A DNA stretch of 64,000 nt from Sediminicoccus rosea (GTDB taxonomy: Bacteria > Pseudomonadota > Alphaproteobacteria > Acetobacterales > Acetobacteraceae): positions 3,869,001 through 3,933,000 of the forward strand of contig NZ_CP137852.1 of assembly GCF_033547095.1 (NCBI RefSeq), read 5' to 3'. Below the pieces are notes generated by a model. That model was given only the letters and a program-made list of their open reading frames with translations, searched no databases and was not told the DNA's origin. Below are positions 36,103 through 45,347 of the stretch, one piece after another. Numbering within the stretch: position 1 is the first letter of the stretch; each line of letters begins with the position of its first letter. A program made the translations under genes and the position numbers.

Positions 36103-37185
36103 GTGTTCGCGGATTTCGTCTGGGGTGGCTTCGAGGGCGCCAGCCATCGGCGCCATGACGGCAAGCGGGTGGATTCCATCGCGGGCACGCAGCATGACCG
36201 ATGGGCCATGCTGGACCACGCGATCCTCCGCTCGCTCGGCGTCCGCTGCGCGCGGGAATCGCTGCGCTGGCACCTCATCGAGCGGCGGCGCGGGGAGTAT
36301 GACTTCACCTCCGCGCTGGAGCAGGTCCGTGGCGCGCGCGCGGCCGGCATGCGCGTCGTCTGGGGCCTGTGCCACTGGGGCGTGCCGGATCACCTCGACG
36401 TGATGTCGCCCGAATTCCCGCGCGCGCTGGCGGATTTCGCGCGCGCCTGCGTGCGGATGCTGCGGGCAGAGGGTGCTGATGTCGCGGGCTGGGTGCCGGT
36501 GAACGAGATGGCCTTCTGGGCCTGGGCGGGCGGAGAGACCGGCGGCTTCGGACCCTATCTGATGAAGCGTGGCGACCAGCTGAAGCACCAGCTCGTGCGT
36601 GGCCACCTCGCCGCCGTGCGCGCGCTGCGGGAGGCGGGCGCGCTGGAGCCGATCATGGTGTGCGAGCCGCTGATCTGGGTGGTGCCCCGGGAGGGCCGGA
36701 ACGAGGAAGCGCAGGCCCGTGCGGAGGTCGAGGCCTCCTTCGCCGCGCTGGACCAGATCCTCGCGGAGGATGCCTCGGCGATCGATGTCGTGGGCTTCAA
36801 CTACTACCCGCACAACCAGTGGACGCTGCTGCGCCGCACGGTGCGGCAGGGCAGCCGGGCGTATCGCCCGTTGCGCGAATTGCTGCGTGACGCCGCCCGC
36901 CGCTTCGACCGGCCCATCATCATCAGCGAGACGGGCGCAGAGGATCCGATGGGCGATGCCTGGCTCGGCTACATTGCGGCGGAAGCCCAGGCGGCGCTCG
37001 ACCTCGGCGTGGATCTGCAGGCCCTCTGCGTCTATCCGATCCTGGATTATCCGGGCTGGGACAATGGAAGGCACTGCCCCTGCGGGCCGATCGGCACCGA
37101 AGACGGGCGGCGCTTCGTCCGGCCCGGACAGCGCGCGGCCCTGCAAAGGCTCGGCGCGCTGCGGGCGCGCTCCCCCGTCCGATAA
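36103..37185 (+). CDS. Glycoside hydrolase, clan GH-A (GH1-like)
   Basis: A 360-residue TIM-barrel glycosidase. The acid/base Glu is in WVPVNEMAFWAW (about 135), the nucleophile Glu in IIISETGAE (about 276) and GFNYYP at about 231-236 precedes the nucleophile strand, as in GH1/GH5-type enzymes. The N-terminus FVWGGFEGASHRRHDGKRVD resembles the GH1 start. No signal peptide, so it should act in the cytoplasm. The GTG start is 13 bases after the fusion gene, which places it in the same operon. It may trim or check a glycan made by that enzyme, but the substrate is unknown. Confidence 0.82.
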   Translation: MFADFVWGGFEGASHRRHDGKRVDSIAGTQHDRWAMLDHAILRSLGVRCARESLRWHLIERRRGEYDFTSALEQVRGARAAGMRVVWGLCHWGVPDHLDVMSPEFPRALADFARACVRMLRAEGADVAGWVPVNEMAFWAWAGGETGGFGPYLMKRGDQLKHQLVRGHLAAVRALREAGALEPIMVCEPLIWVVPREGRNEEAQARAEVEASFAALDQILAEDASAIDVVGFNYYPHNQWTLLRRTVRQGSRAYRPLRELLRDAARRFDRPIIISETGAEDPMGDAWLGYIAAEAQAALDLGVDLQALCVYPILDYPGWDNGRHCPCGPIGTEDGRRFVRPGQRAALQRLGALRARSPVR

Positions 37186-37225
37186 GGCGTGTTGCGGAAG
37201 CCCCCCGCGCGGGGAATGATGGCAC

Positions 37226-38491
37226 ATGGCCACGAACCTCCGCCCCGACATCGCCCTCGCCCAACGCCTCTTCGATGCGCTGCGCGAGACCACCTTCGAC
37301 GGCGTGGGCGTCACGCGCGAGGCCTATGGGCGGGGCGAGGAAATCGCCCATGCGCTGGTCCGCGCCGAGGCGGAGCGGCTCGGCCTCGAGATCAGCGTGG
37401 ATTTCGCGGGCAACATGTACATGACGCTGCCCGGCACCGATCGCAGCCTGCCGCGCATCATCCTGGGCAGCCACCTCGATTCCGTGCCGCAGGGCGGCAA
37501 TTACGATGGTGCGGCCGGCGTGCTCTGCGGCATGGCGGTGGTGGCCGGCATGCGCCAGGCGGGCTTCACGCCGACGCGCGACGTGACGGTGATGGCGATC
37601 CGCGCCGAGGAGGGCGGCGCCTGGTTCAACGGCTTCCCTGGCAGCCGCGGCGCGCTGGGCAGCTTCCCGCCCGAGAACCTCTCGATCCTGCGGCCCGACA
37701 CCGGCCTTTCGCTGGAGCACCACATGCGCGAACTGGGCTTCGACCCGGACGCGCTGCGCCAGGGCCGTAAGCACCTCCTGCCCGAAGCGGTCGCGGCCTA
37801 TGTCGAGCTGCATATCGAGCAGGGGCCGGTGCTGGACGCGGAGGAGATCCCGATGGGCCTCGTCACCGCACTGCCGGGCAACCGCCGCATCCGGCGCGGC
37901 ATCGTGCGCGGCGAGTGGAATCATTCGGGCGCGACGCCGCGCGCCTATCGCCATGATGCGGCGCTGGCGCTCGCGGAATTCGCGCACCGGCTGGACCAGT
38001 TCTGGGGCGCGCTGGAGGCGGAAGGCGTGCCGCTCGTCATCACCTTCTGCACCATCACGACGACAGATCAGGCGGGGTTCGGCAAGGTGCCGGGCGAGAT
38101 CACCTTCAGCCTTGATGTGCGCGCGCCGGAACTCGCCACGCTCGATCGCGCCTATGCCGAGATCGAGCGGCTGATCGCCGAGATCAGCGCCGCGCGCGGC
38201 GTGAGCTTCGCGCTGGAAGGCCGGCAGGCCAGCGTGCCCACGCCGATGGATGCCAAGCTGCGCGAGGCGCTGCGGCAATCGGCCGAGGCGATGGGCATCG
38301 CGCACAAGATCATGCCCTCCGGCGGCGGGCATGACGCGGCGGCCTTCGCCCAGGCCGGCATTCCGGCCGCCATGGTCTTCGTCCGCAACCAGAATGGCAG
38401 CCACACGCCGCTGGAGGACATGCGGATGGAGGATTTCGCCGCCGCCACCGCCGCCATCACGCATTGGTGCGCGAAGGCCGCGGCGGCGTAG
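37226..38491 (+). CDS. M20-family Zn-dependent amidohydrolase (N-carbamoyl-L-amino-acid hydrolase / allantoate amidohydrolase type)
   Basis: A 421-residue dinuclear metalloenzyme that hydrolyses N-carbamoyl or ureido amides. Metal ligands are in place: LGSHLDSVPQGGNYDGAAG (His and Asp), IRAEEGGAWF (Glu), ELHIEQGPVL (His), and the C-terminal PSGGGHDAAAFA (His). The dimerisation lid domain spans about 215-330 (RIRRGIVRGEWNHSGATP). The substrate could be an N-carbamoyl amino acid, allantoate or ureidoglycine. Neighbouring genes give no pathway clue. It starts 40 bases after the glycoside hydrolase. Confidence 0.9.
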   Translation: MATNLRPDIALAQRLFDALRETTFDGVGVTREAYGRGEEIAHALVRAEAERLGLEISVDFAGNMYMTLPGTDRSLPRIILGSHLDSVPQGGNYDGAAGVLCGMAVVAGMRQAGFTPTRDVTVMAIRAEEGGAWFNGFPGSRGALGSFPPENLSILRPDTGLSLEHHMRELGFDPDALRQGRKHLLPEAVAAYVELHIEQGPVLDAEEIPMGLVTALPGNRRIRRGIVRGEWNHSGATPRAYRHDAALALAEFAHRLDQFWGALEAEGVPLVITFCTITTTDQAGFGKVPGEITFSLDVRAPELATLDRAYAEIERLIAEISAARGVSFALEGRQASVPTPMDAKLREALRQSAEAMGIAHKIMPSGGGHDAAAFAQAGIPAAMVFVRNQNGSHTPLEDMRMEDFAAATAAITHWCAKAAAA

Positions 38492-38497
38492 TTCGCG

Positions 38498-39592
38498 TCA
38501 CACGTTGAACCGGAACAGCATCACGTCGCCGTCGCGCACGACGTAGGTCTTGCCCTCGACGCGCATCTTGCCCGCTTCCTTGGCACCCTGCTCGCCGTTC
38601 AGCGTGATGTAGTCGTCATAGCCGATGGTCTCGGCCGCGATGAAGCCGCGCTCGAAATCGCCATGGATCACGCCCGCCGCCTGCGGCGCCGTCATGCCGC
38701 GGATGATGGTCCAGGCGCGCGTCTCCTTCGGCCCCACGGTGAAGTAGGTGATCAGGCCGAGCAGGCCGTAACCCGCGCGAATGACGCGATCGAGCCCGCT
38801 GTCGGAGAGGCCCAGCGTCTCCAGGAACTCGCCGCGATCGGCCTCGGCCATCTGCGCAATCTCGGCCTCGATGGCGGCCGAGACGACGACGGCACTGGCC
38901 TTCTCGCGTGCCGCGAATTCCAGCACGCGCTGGCTGTGGGCATTGCCGGTGGCGGCGGCACCCTCCTCCACGTTGCAGACGTAGAGCACGGGCTTCGTCG
39001 TCATCAGGCCGAGGCGCTTGGCCGCCTCCTCCTCGCCCTTGGGCACGGCAGTGCGGGCAGCACGGCCGGCCTGAAGCGCAGGCAGCAGCGCCTCGACGAG
39101 GGCGAGTTGCGCCTGCGCCTCCTTGTCATTGCCGCGCGCCTTCTTCTGCAGCGCGGGCACGCGCTTCTCGAGGCTGTCGAGGTCGGCCAGCATCAGCTCG
39201 GTCTCGATCGTCTCCATGTCGCGCAGCGGGTCCACGCTGCCCTCGACATGCGTCACGTCGCCATCCTCGAAGCAGCGCAGCACGTGCACGATGGCATCCA
39301 CCTCGCGGATGTTGCCGAGGAACTGGTTGCCCAGCCCCTCGCCCTTGGAGGCGCCACGCACCAGGCCCGCGATATCCACGAATTCCAGGCTGGTCGGAAT
39401 GATCTTCTGGCTCTTGCCGATGGTGGCGAGCTTGGAGAGGCGCTCATCCGGCACGGCCACGCGGCCGATATTGGGCTCGATCGTGCAGAAGGGGTAATTC
39501 GCCGCCTGCGCCGCCACCGTCTGCGTCAGCGCGTTGAACAGGGTGGACTTGCCGACATTGGGCAGGCCCACGATTCCACAATTGAAGCCCAT
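38498..39592 (-). CDS. ychF: Redox-regulated ATPase/GTPase YchF (OLA1 family)
   Basis: YchF is a conserved ribosome-associated P-loop NTPase of the Obg family that hydrolyses ATP in characterised members. The 364-residue protein has the P-loop [12 protein letters not shown] (about 8-19), G2/G3 motifs with [20 protein letters not shown], and an NVEE-type base-recognition segment (YVCNVEEGA) in place of NKxD. It also has the coiled-coil insert and the C-terminal TGS domain ([17 protein letters not shown]). It is the last gene of rplY-pth-hypothetical-ychF and converges on the M20 gene with a 6-base gap. Confidence 0.97.
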   Translation of the reverse strand: MGFNCGIVGLPNVGKSTLFNALTQTVAAQAANYPFCTIEPNIGRVAVPDERLSKLATIGKSQKIIPTSLEFVDIAGLVRGASKGEGLGNQFLGNIREVDAIVHVLRCFEDGDVTHVEGSVDPLRDMETIETELMLADLDSLEKRVPALQKKARGNDKEAQAQLALVEALLPALQAGRAARTAVPKGEEEAAKRLGLMTTKPVLYVCNVEEGAAATGNAHSQRVLEFAAREKASAVVVSAAIEAEIAQMAEADRGEFLETLGLSDSGLDRVIRAGYGLLGLITYFTVGPKETRAWTIIRGMTAPQAAGVIHGDFERGFIAAETIGYDDYITLNGEQGAKEAGKMRVEGKTYVVRDGDVMLFRFNV

Positions 39593-39616
39593 GTCTTCCG
39601 TTCCGTCTGAAGGGGG

Positions 39617-40060
39617 TCAGGCCAGCAGGTTGGCCAATTCCTGCACGCGCACCGAGGCCGCGATGCGGGCCGCGGCGTCATCCGTGGGCAGGGAAAGTGC
39701 GGCCGCGCGCAGCAGCGGCACGAGCACGCCGGGCGCCAGCCCCGCGCGCCGGGTGGCGTTGCCGAGCGCGGTGGCGATCTCGGCCGCCGTGCCGCCAGGG
39801 GCGAGCAGATCCGCCGCCTCCAGCAGCAGCGCGGCGCGGCTTGCGGCCTCGGCCGCGGCCAGTGCCACGGCCTTGCCGCGGCGAATGTCGCTGATCGGGC
39901 CCGGCTCGCCCGCGCGGGGCAGGCAGGCGGTGAGGCCCGCCGCCGCCTGCGCCTCGGTCGCGGCGAACTGGCGCAGCGCCTGGGCGATGGCGGCCGCCGC
40001 GTTCAGCAGATCCTCGGGGCCTGGGCCACCGAAGAATTCCTCGACCACGACCGGTTCCAT
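39617..40060 (-). CDS. Hypothetical Ala-rich helical protein between pth and ychF
   Basis: A 147-residue, mostly helical, Ala-rich acidic protein with no cysteines in the core and no signal or membrane segment. It begins [20 protein letters not shown] and contains repeated Ala-rich helices with Leu spacing. Its ATG overlaps the pth stop by one base (TGATG), and it ends 24 bases before ychF, so it is translated as part of this operon. I do not recognise the family. Confidence 0.7.
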   Translation of the reverse strand: MEPVVVEEFFGGPGPEDLLNAAAAIAQALRQFAATEAQAAAGLTACLPRAGEPGPISDIRRGKAVALAAAEAASRAALLLEAADLLAPGGTAAEIATALGNATRRAGLAPGVLVPLLRAAALSLPTDDAAARIAASVRVQELANLLA

Positions 40061-40638
40061 CAGGCTTTCTCCTGGGTGAGCAACGCCACCCGCGTCATGA
40101 ATTCCGCCGGCTTGCCCTCGGCCAGCAGGGGCGCCGCATCGGCCAGCGCATCGACCAGCGGGCCAACCCAGCCTTCATCCTTGGCGAAGCCGCCCAGGAC
40201 ATAGCCGCTCACGCGGTCCTTTTGGCCGGGATGGCCGATGCCCAGCCGCACGCGGCCGAATTCCGGCGTGCCCAGCGCGCGCTGCATGTCACGCAGCCCG
40301 TTATGCCCGGCCGTGCCCCCACCCTGCTTCACGCGCATCTTGCCCGGTGCGAGGTCGAGCTCGTCATGCCAGGCGGTGATGGCGGCGGGCGGGATCTTGT
40401 GGAAGGCGCTGGCGGGCTTCACCGCATCGCCGCTGAGATTCATGTAGGTCTGCGGCTTGAGGAGGAAGACCTTCTCGCCGGCGAGGGTTCCCTCGGCCAG
40501 TTCCGCCTTGAACTTGGACCGCCACGGGGAGAACCCGTGGCGGCGTTGAATGGCGTCGAGCGCCATGAAGCCGATATTGTGGCGCTGCCTTGCGTGTTCG
40601 GGCCCGGGATTGCCGAGACCCACCCAGAGCAGCGCCAA
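40060..40638 (-). CDS. pth: Peptidyl-tRNA hydrolase
   Basis: Pth frees tRNA from peptidyl-tRNA dropped off ribosomes. The 192-residue protein has the N-terminal [19 protein letters not shown] with the catalytic His, [13 protein letters not shown], the Asp in [19 protein letters not shown], and [12 protein letters not shown]. It starts with TTG eight bases after the rplY stop, the usual rplY-pth pair. Stop and next start overlap. Confidence 0.96.
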   Translation of the reverse strand: MALLWVGLGNPGPEHARQRHNIGFMALDAIQRRHGFSPWRSKFKAELAEGTLAGEKVFLLKPQTYMNLSGDAVKPASAFHKIPPAAITAWHDELDLAPGKMRVKQGGGTAGHNGLRDMQRALGTPEFGRVRLGIGHPGQKDRVSGYVLGGFAKDEGWVGPLVDALADAAPLLAEGKPAEFMTRVALLTQEKA

Positions 40639-40644
40639 GCCGGC

Positions 40645-41316
40645 TTACTTCTTCTTCGCGGGGGCCTTGGCGGCGGCAGCGGCGGCGGGCGCCTTCTGCT
40701 TGGTCGCCTGGACCTCGGCCGGCGGCGCGGCCACCGCATCCTCGACCACGGTCGGCGCGGCGATGGTCGCCACCACGAAGTCGCGGCCGGTGATCACGGG
40801 CTTGGCGCCGAAGCTGTCCTTCACGGCGGACCAGCGCAGGCTGTCACCGATCTTCGCTTCCGCCAGATCCACCTCGAAGCGCTCGGGCACCGTGTCCACG
40901 TCGGCCATCACCTCGATCTCGCGGCGGACGACATTCAGCACGCCGCCCGTCTTGATGCCGGGGCAGGTCTCTTCGTGCAGGAAGGCGACGGGCACCTTCA
41001 CGCGGATGCGCGCGCCGGGGGCGAGCCGCTGGAAATCGATGTGCAGCGGGCGGTCCGTGACCGGGTCGAACTGGACGTCGCGCATCAGGGCGCGCTCCGT
41101 CGGGCCGTCCTTCACCGCCACCTCATAGAGGTGCGACTGCCAGCCGCCCTTGTGCATTTCCTTCATGATGTCGCGGGGGTCGAAAGCGACCAGCGTCGCC
41201 TCCTTCTTCGCCCCATAGACAACACCGGGGACAAGCCCCTCTCGCCGGGTCGCGCGCGCCGCCCCCTTACCGGCACGCCCGCGCGCCGCGGCCTCGATCC
41301 TGATGGTTTGGACCAT
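40645..41316 (-). CDS. rplY: 50S ribosomal protein L25 / general stress protein Ctc
   Basis: The 223-residue long form has an N-terminal 5S-rRNA-binding domain (RAGKGAARATRREGLVPGVVYG), then the TL5/Ctc beta domain (residues about 100-190) with VPVAFLHEETCPGIKTGGVL. A C-terminal Lys/Ala-rich tail (about 200-223) ends the protein. AAGGAG lies 8-9 bases upstream of the ATG. It leads the rplY-pth-hypothetical-ychF operon. Confidence 0.97.
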   Translation of the reverse strand: MVQTIRIEAAARGRAGKGAARATRREGLVPGVVYGAKKEATLVAFDPRDIMKEMHKGGWQSHLYEVAVKDGPTERALMRDVQFDPVTDRPLHIDFQRLAPGARIRVKVPVAFLHEETCPGIKTGGVLNVVRREIEVMADVDTVPERFEVDLAEAKIGDSLRWSAVKDSFGAKPVITGRDFVVATIAAPTVVEDAVAAPPAEVQATKQKAPAAAAAAKAPAKKK

Positions 41317-41468
41317 GCCACTTGCTCCTTAACGGGTGTGATTCCGCACGGCGCGATGGGCGCACGCACGGAGGCGGCCTCCAGGGGTGCCACCGTGCGA
41401 GGGGGTTTAGGGGAAGCGCGCGGCGCCGCCAAGCCCCGATCCGCCGCCGCATGCCAGGGATGCGGCGC

Positions 41469-42362
41469 TCACGCCGCGGCGCGCGCCCCCGGCACGCCAC
41501 GCACGCGCCCGCCCGGCATGGCGCCCGCGATGCCGGCGGCGAGGTCGGCCGCTTCCAGCAGGCGCTGCCAGTTCACCCCGGTCTCGACCCCCATGCGGTG
41601 GAACATCCAGACCGCATCCTCCATCGCCGTATTGCCCGTGGCCCCCGGCGCATAGGGGCAGCCGCCGATCCCGCCCGATCCAGCATCGAAGACGCGGCAG
41701 CCCGCCTCCCACGCGGCGGCCATGTTGGCGAGGCCGAGGCCATAGGTGTCATGCCCGTGATAGGCGAAGCGGTTGCCGAAATGCTCGATCGCCTGGCGCA
41801 TCAGGCGTCGCACCTGGTCGGGTGCGGCATTGCCCGTGGTGTCGCAGAGCGAGATCTCCATCTCCGGATTCAGCGCGGCGACACGCTCCACCCAGGAGAG
41901 CGCCTCCGCCTCATCCACCACGCCCTCGAAGGGGCAATGGAAGGTGCAGGAGAGGTTGAAGCGGATCTTCTGGCCGGGCGGCGCATCGCGCACGATGGAG
42001 GAGAGATCATCGAAGCTCGCCTGGCGCGAGCGGTTGAGGTTGGCCTGGTTGTGCCCCTCGGTGAGCGACATGAAGAGGCCGAGGCGATCGGCACCCGCCG
42101 CGATCGCCGCGTCGAAACCGCGGCGGTTGGGCACCAGCACAGTGCATTCCAGGCCATCCAGCTGCTTCGCCGCCTGCAGCACCTCGCCCGTATCCGCCAT
42201 CTGCGGGATGGCCTTGGGGCTGACGAAGCTGCCCACCTCCATGCGGCGGATTCCGGCGGCATGCAGCGCGCGGACAAGGGCGATCTTCGTCTCGGTCGGC
42301 ACGAATTGCTTGATGGGCTGCAGCCCGTCGCGCGGGCTCACCTCGGAGAGGGTGACGTTCAT
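41469..42362 (-). CDS. Hydroxymethylglutaryl-CoA lyase family protein
   Basis: A 297-residue TIM-barrel lyase of the HMG-CoA lyase/DRE-TIM family, which splits 3-hydroxy-3-methylglutaryl-CoA or related citramalyl-type CoA esters. Visible are EVSPRDGLQP (the family opening SPRDGLQ), the YHGHDTYGLGLAN metal-site His pair and the hallmark GSGGIGGCPYAPGATGN with its active-site Cys. It overlaps the CoA-transferase gene by 4 bases (ATGA), so the two act together: CoA loading followed by cleavage of a branched hydroxyacid. The actual substrate (HMG-CoA or another) is not determined. Confidence 0.9.
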   Translation of the reverse strand: MNVTLSEVSPRDGLQPIKQFVPTETKIALVRALHAAGIRRMEVGSFVSPKAIPQMADTGEVLQAAKQLDGLECTVLVPNRRGFDAAIAAGADRLGLFMSLTEGHNQANLNRSRQASFDDLSSIVRDAPPGQKIRFNLSCTFHCPFEGVVDEAEALSWVERVAALNPEMEISLCDTTGNAAPDQVRRLMRQAIEHFGNRFAYHGHDTYGLGLANMAAAWEAGCRVFDAGSGGIGGCPYAPGATGNTAMEDAVWMFHRMGVETGVNWQRLLEAADLAAGIAGAMPGGRVRGVPGARAAA

Positions 42363-43528
42363 CGGGCTTCTCCCAGCAATTCATGGAACACATGGTCATT
42401 GTCAGCACCGGCGGCGCGGCCCGTCCAGCGCACCATCTCGGCCGGTGTCACGCCATCGAGGCGGAAGGGCGGTGCGGGGTGCAGCACCTCGCCCAGCAGC
42501 GGGTCCTGCACCGGCAGCACCGTGCCGCGCGCCCGGAAGTGCGGGTCATTCGCGCAATCGGCCATGTCATAGAGGCGCGAGCAGGGAACCTCGGCCTGCT
42601 CCAGCAGCGCCTCGGCCTCGCGCGCCGGCAGGGTCTTCGTCCAGGCGGCGATGGCGGCGTCGAGTTCGGCCGCGTGTTCGCAGCGGCCGCCATTCGTCGC
42701 CATGCGGGGATCGGCCGAAAGCTCCTCACGGCCGATCAGCGTCATCAGGCGGCGGAAGATCAGGTCCGAATTGCCAGCGACGCAGAGCCACTTCCCATCG
42801 GCGCAGGGATAGGTGTTGGTGGGGGCGGCGGTCGGAATCGCCGCGCCCGCCGGCTGGCGGATGGCGCCAGTGAGCCCGTATTCCGGCAGCATGCCCTCCA
42901 TCAGCGAGAAGACGCTGCTGACGAGGTCGAGATCCAGGATGCGCCCCTTGCCGTCGGGGGTGCGGTCCCGCCCCCAGCAGGCGGAGACCAGCGCGAGCGC
43001 CGCATACATGCCGGCCAGATCGTCGCTGATGGAGACGCCGCAGCGCGGCGGCGGATATTCGCTCTGGCCGGGATTGGCGGTCAGGTGGCGCAGGCCGCCC
43101 ATCGCCTCGCCGATGGCGCCGAAGGCGGGCTTGTCGCGGTAAGGCCCGTCCTGCCCATAGCCGCTGATGCGCGCGATGGTGAGGCGCGGATTTTCCGCCT
43201 GCAGCACGGCGGGGCCAAGGCCGATGCGCTCCAGGTAGCCCGGGCGGAAATTCTCGACCATCGCATCGGCGCGGGCGCAAAGCGCCTTCACGCGGCGCTG
43301 GCCCTCGGCACTCTTCAGGTCGAGCGTGACGGAGAGCTTGTTGCGGCCATGCACGCTGAACCAGACGGAATGCCCGTCCTTCTTCGAGCCCCAGCCGCGA
43401 AAGGGGTCGCCCTCCGGCGGCTCGACCTTGATGACCTCGGCGCCGAGATCAGCCAGCAGGCGGGTGCAGAAGGGGGCGGCGATATAGTGCCCCAGCTCGA
43501 CGATCTTCAGGCCTTGCAAGGGCAGCAT
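42359..43528 (-). CDS. CaiB/BaiF family (class III) CoA-transferase
   Basis: A 389-residue class III CoA-transferase that moves CoA between carboxylic acids in one step. Signatures include GLKIVELGHYIAAPFCTRLLADLGAEVIKVEPPEGDPFRGW. In this family the catalytic Asp lies in the later VSISDDLAGMYAA segment. The start at 43528 follows GGGGGA; a start at 43549 is possible. It overlaps the downstream lyase gene, forming a two-gene unit for activating and cleaving an organic acid. Confidence 0.92.
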   Translation of the reverse strand: MLPLQGLKIVELGHYIAAPFCTRLLADLGAEVIKVEPPEGDPFRGWGSKKDGHSVWFSVHGRNKLSVTLDLKSAEGQRRVKALCARADAMVENFRPGYLERIGLGPAVLQAENPRLTIARISGYGQDGPYRDKPAFGAIGEAMGGLRHLTANPGQSEYPPPRCGVSISDDLAGMYAALALVSACWGRDRTPDGKGRILDLDLVSSVFSLMEGMLPEYGLTGAIRQPAGAAIPTAAPTNTYPCADGKWLCVAGNSDLIFRRLMTLIGREELSADPRMATNGGRCEHAAELDAAIAAWTKTLPAREAEALLEQAEVPCSRLYDMADCANDPHFRARGTVLPVQDPLLGEVLHPAPPFRLDGVTPAEMVRWTGRAAGADNDHVFHELLGEAR

Positions 43529-43809
43529 GCGTGTTCCCCCGTGATTCACCGCGCGGGTGTAGCGCGGGCCGGCCCCGCCGAGAAATCCCGCGAAAGGGAA
43601 TCTTCATTCACGCGGCCTATGGATCATGTCCGGGAGCGGTTCCCCTGCCTCTCCCGTCTCTCCCGGATGCCGCCTGCATGCGCGCAGGCGCGTGACCCAA
43701 CTCGGGGGCGGGTGCCTCGCGGCATCCGCCCCCATCTTTCGGGCGCCCCGCTTCCGGCCTGCCTCCGCATGCGCCACTCTCCCGCGCATCACGCCGGAGG
43801 AATTCCCCC

Positions 43810-43986
43810 ATGGATGAACGCACCAAGACCCTGGCCCAGGCCGCCGGCCTCGCTGCCACGGCCACCCGCTTCCCCGCCGATGTGGAGGAGGCGTTGGCCA
43901 CCCTCGCCAAGCACAAGGCCGCCCTGCCCCGCAGCAGCGATCCGGCGCTGGAGCCCACTCCCGCCTATCAGGGGCCGCGCGCATGA
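43810..43986 (+). CDS. Small GatC/AtzG-like partner of the downstream amidase (58 aa)
   Basis: A 58-residue ORF with a strong ribosome binding site (GGAGGA at about 43797-43803) and an ATGA overlap with the amidase start at 43983. It is mainly helical, acidic and Ala-rich, with AGLAATATRFPADVEEALAT and a proline-rich tail ending PTPAYQGPRA. Small proteins of this kind (DUF4089/AtzG, GatC) wrap around amidase-signature enzymes such as AtzE and GatA. I infer a partner role from size, position and the tail pattern; sequence similarity is weak. It is short enough to be missed by gene finders. Confidence 0.7.
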   Translation: MDERTKTLAQAAGLAATATRFPADVEEALATLAKHKAALPRSSDPALEPTPAYQGPRA

Positions 43987-45347
43987 CCGCGCCGCACCAG
44001 ATGACACTGGCCGAGGCCTCGGGCCTGATCGCGGCCCGCCGGCTCTCGCCCGTCGAGCTCCTCGCCGATTGCGCGGCGCGCATCGCGGCCGTCGAGCCGC
44101 AGGTCAACGCCTTCATCCGCCAGACGCTGCCCGAGGCCGAGGCCGCGGCGCGCGAGGCCGAGGCCGAGATCGCGAAGAACGGCCCGCGCTCGGCGCTGCA
44201 CGGCATCCCCATCGGCATCAAGGACATCATTGACCTGGCCGGCCACCCCACGACCTGCCACTCGCGCCTGCGCCTGGATCATGTGGCGACGGAAGACGCA
44301 GCGGTGGTAGGGCTGCTGCGCAAGGCGGGCGCGGTGTTTCCGGGCAAGCTCGCCACCCATGAATTCGCCATTGGCGGCCCCGCCTTCGACCTGCCCTTCC
44401 CGCCCGCGCGCAACCCCTGGAATACGGCGCATCACCCGGGCGGCTCCTCCTCCGGCTCGGGGGCGGCGGTGGCCGCGCGCATGCTGCCGGCGGCGCTGGG
44501 CACCGACACCGGCGGCAGCGTGCGGCACCCGGCCTCGCATTGCGGCATCGTCGGCCTCAAGGCGACCTACGGCCTGGTCCCGCGCGAGGGCGTGTTTCCG
44601 CTGGCCTTCTCGCTCGACCATGTGGGACCGCTGACGCGCACCGTGCGCGACGCCGCGCTGATGCTGAACGTGATGTCCGGCGGGCGCGAGGATTACTCGC
44701 GGGACCTCGGCCTCGGCCTCAAGGGCCTGCGCATCGGCTTCGTGCGGCATTTCCATGAGACGGACATGCCGGCCGACGCGGAAATGGCGGCGGCGCTGGA
44801 AGAGGGCGCGCGGCTGCTTGCGGCCGAGGGCGCCATCGTCACCGATGTGACGCTGCCGCGGCTTTCGGAATTCGCCGCCGTGAACCGCACGGTGCTCTAT
44901 GCCGAGAGCTCGGCCGTGCATGAGGAATGGCTGACCACGCGGCCCGACGAATACGCGAATGTCACGCGCCGCCGCCTGCTGCCCGGCCTCTTCCTGCCGG
45001 CGGTGGACTACATGCACGCGGCGCGGCGCCGCACGCAGCTCATCGCCGCGATCGAGGCCGCCTTCCAGGATGTGGACGTCCTGCTGACGGCGAGCAGCAT
45101 GGACCCCGCCTGCCGCATCGACGACACCGAAGCGGTGGAGCGCACCTATCCGCGCCAGGCGCGCACGCCCTTCAACGTCAGCGGGCACCCGGCCATCACG
45201 GTGATGTCGGGCCTGTCCTCCGGCGGGCTGCCGCTCTCGCTGCAATTCGTGACGCCGGCCTTCACCGAGGCGCTTCTGCTGCGCGTGGCCCATGGCTTCG
45301 AACGCGCGGCGCCCTGGAAGGACCGTGCGCCGCCGCTCGATGGCTGA
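43983..45347 (+). CDS. Amidase-signature family amidase (AtzE/GatA-like)
   Basis: A 454-residue amidase with the Ser-cisSer-Lys triad: Lys80 in GIPIGIKDIID, Ser155 in PGGSSSGSGAAVAA and Ser179 in DTGGSVRHPA, at the canonical 75 and 24 spacing. It hydrolyses an amide to acid and ammonia. The upstream overlapping 58-residue ORF resembles the small subunits of AtzE (1-carboxybiuret hydrolase) and GatA. No gatB is adjacent, so a tRNA-amidotransferase role is unlikely. It overlaps the next gene by eight bases. Confidence 0.9.
   Translation: MTAPHQMTLAEASGLIAARRLSPVELLADCAARIAAVEPQVNAFIRQTLPEAEAAAREAEAEIAKNGPRSALHGIPIGIKDIIDLAGHPTTCHSRLRLDHVATEDAAVVGLLRKAGAVFPGKLATHEFAIGGPAFDLPFPPARNPWNTAHHPGGSSSGSGAAVAARMLPAALGTDTGGSVRHPASHCGIVGLKATYGLVPREGVFPLAFSLDHVGPLTRTVRDAALMLNVMSGGREDYSRDLGLGLKGLRIGFVRHFHETDMPADAEMAAALEEGARLLAAEGAIVTDVTLPRLSEFAAVNRTVLYAESSAVHEEWLTTRPDEYANVTRRRLLPGLFLPAVDYMHAARRRTQLIAAIEAAFQDVDVLLTASSMDPACRIDDTEAVERTYPRQARTPFNVSGHPAITVMSGLSSGGLPLSLQFVTPAFTEALLLRVAHGFERAAPWKDRAPPLDG

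Noticed and set aside
43626-43817. Small open frame in the 43.6-43.8 kb divergent spacer as a gene
   Set aside because: It lacks a ribosome binding site, is Pro/Arg/Ser-rich, and its end overlaps the well-supported 58-residue ORF start.
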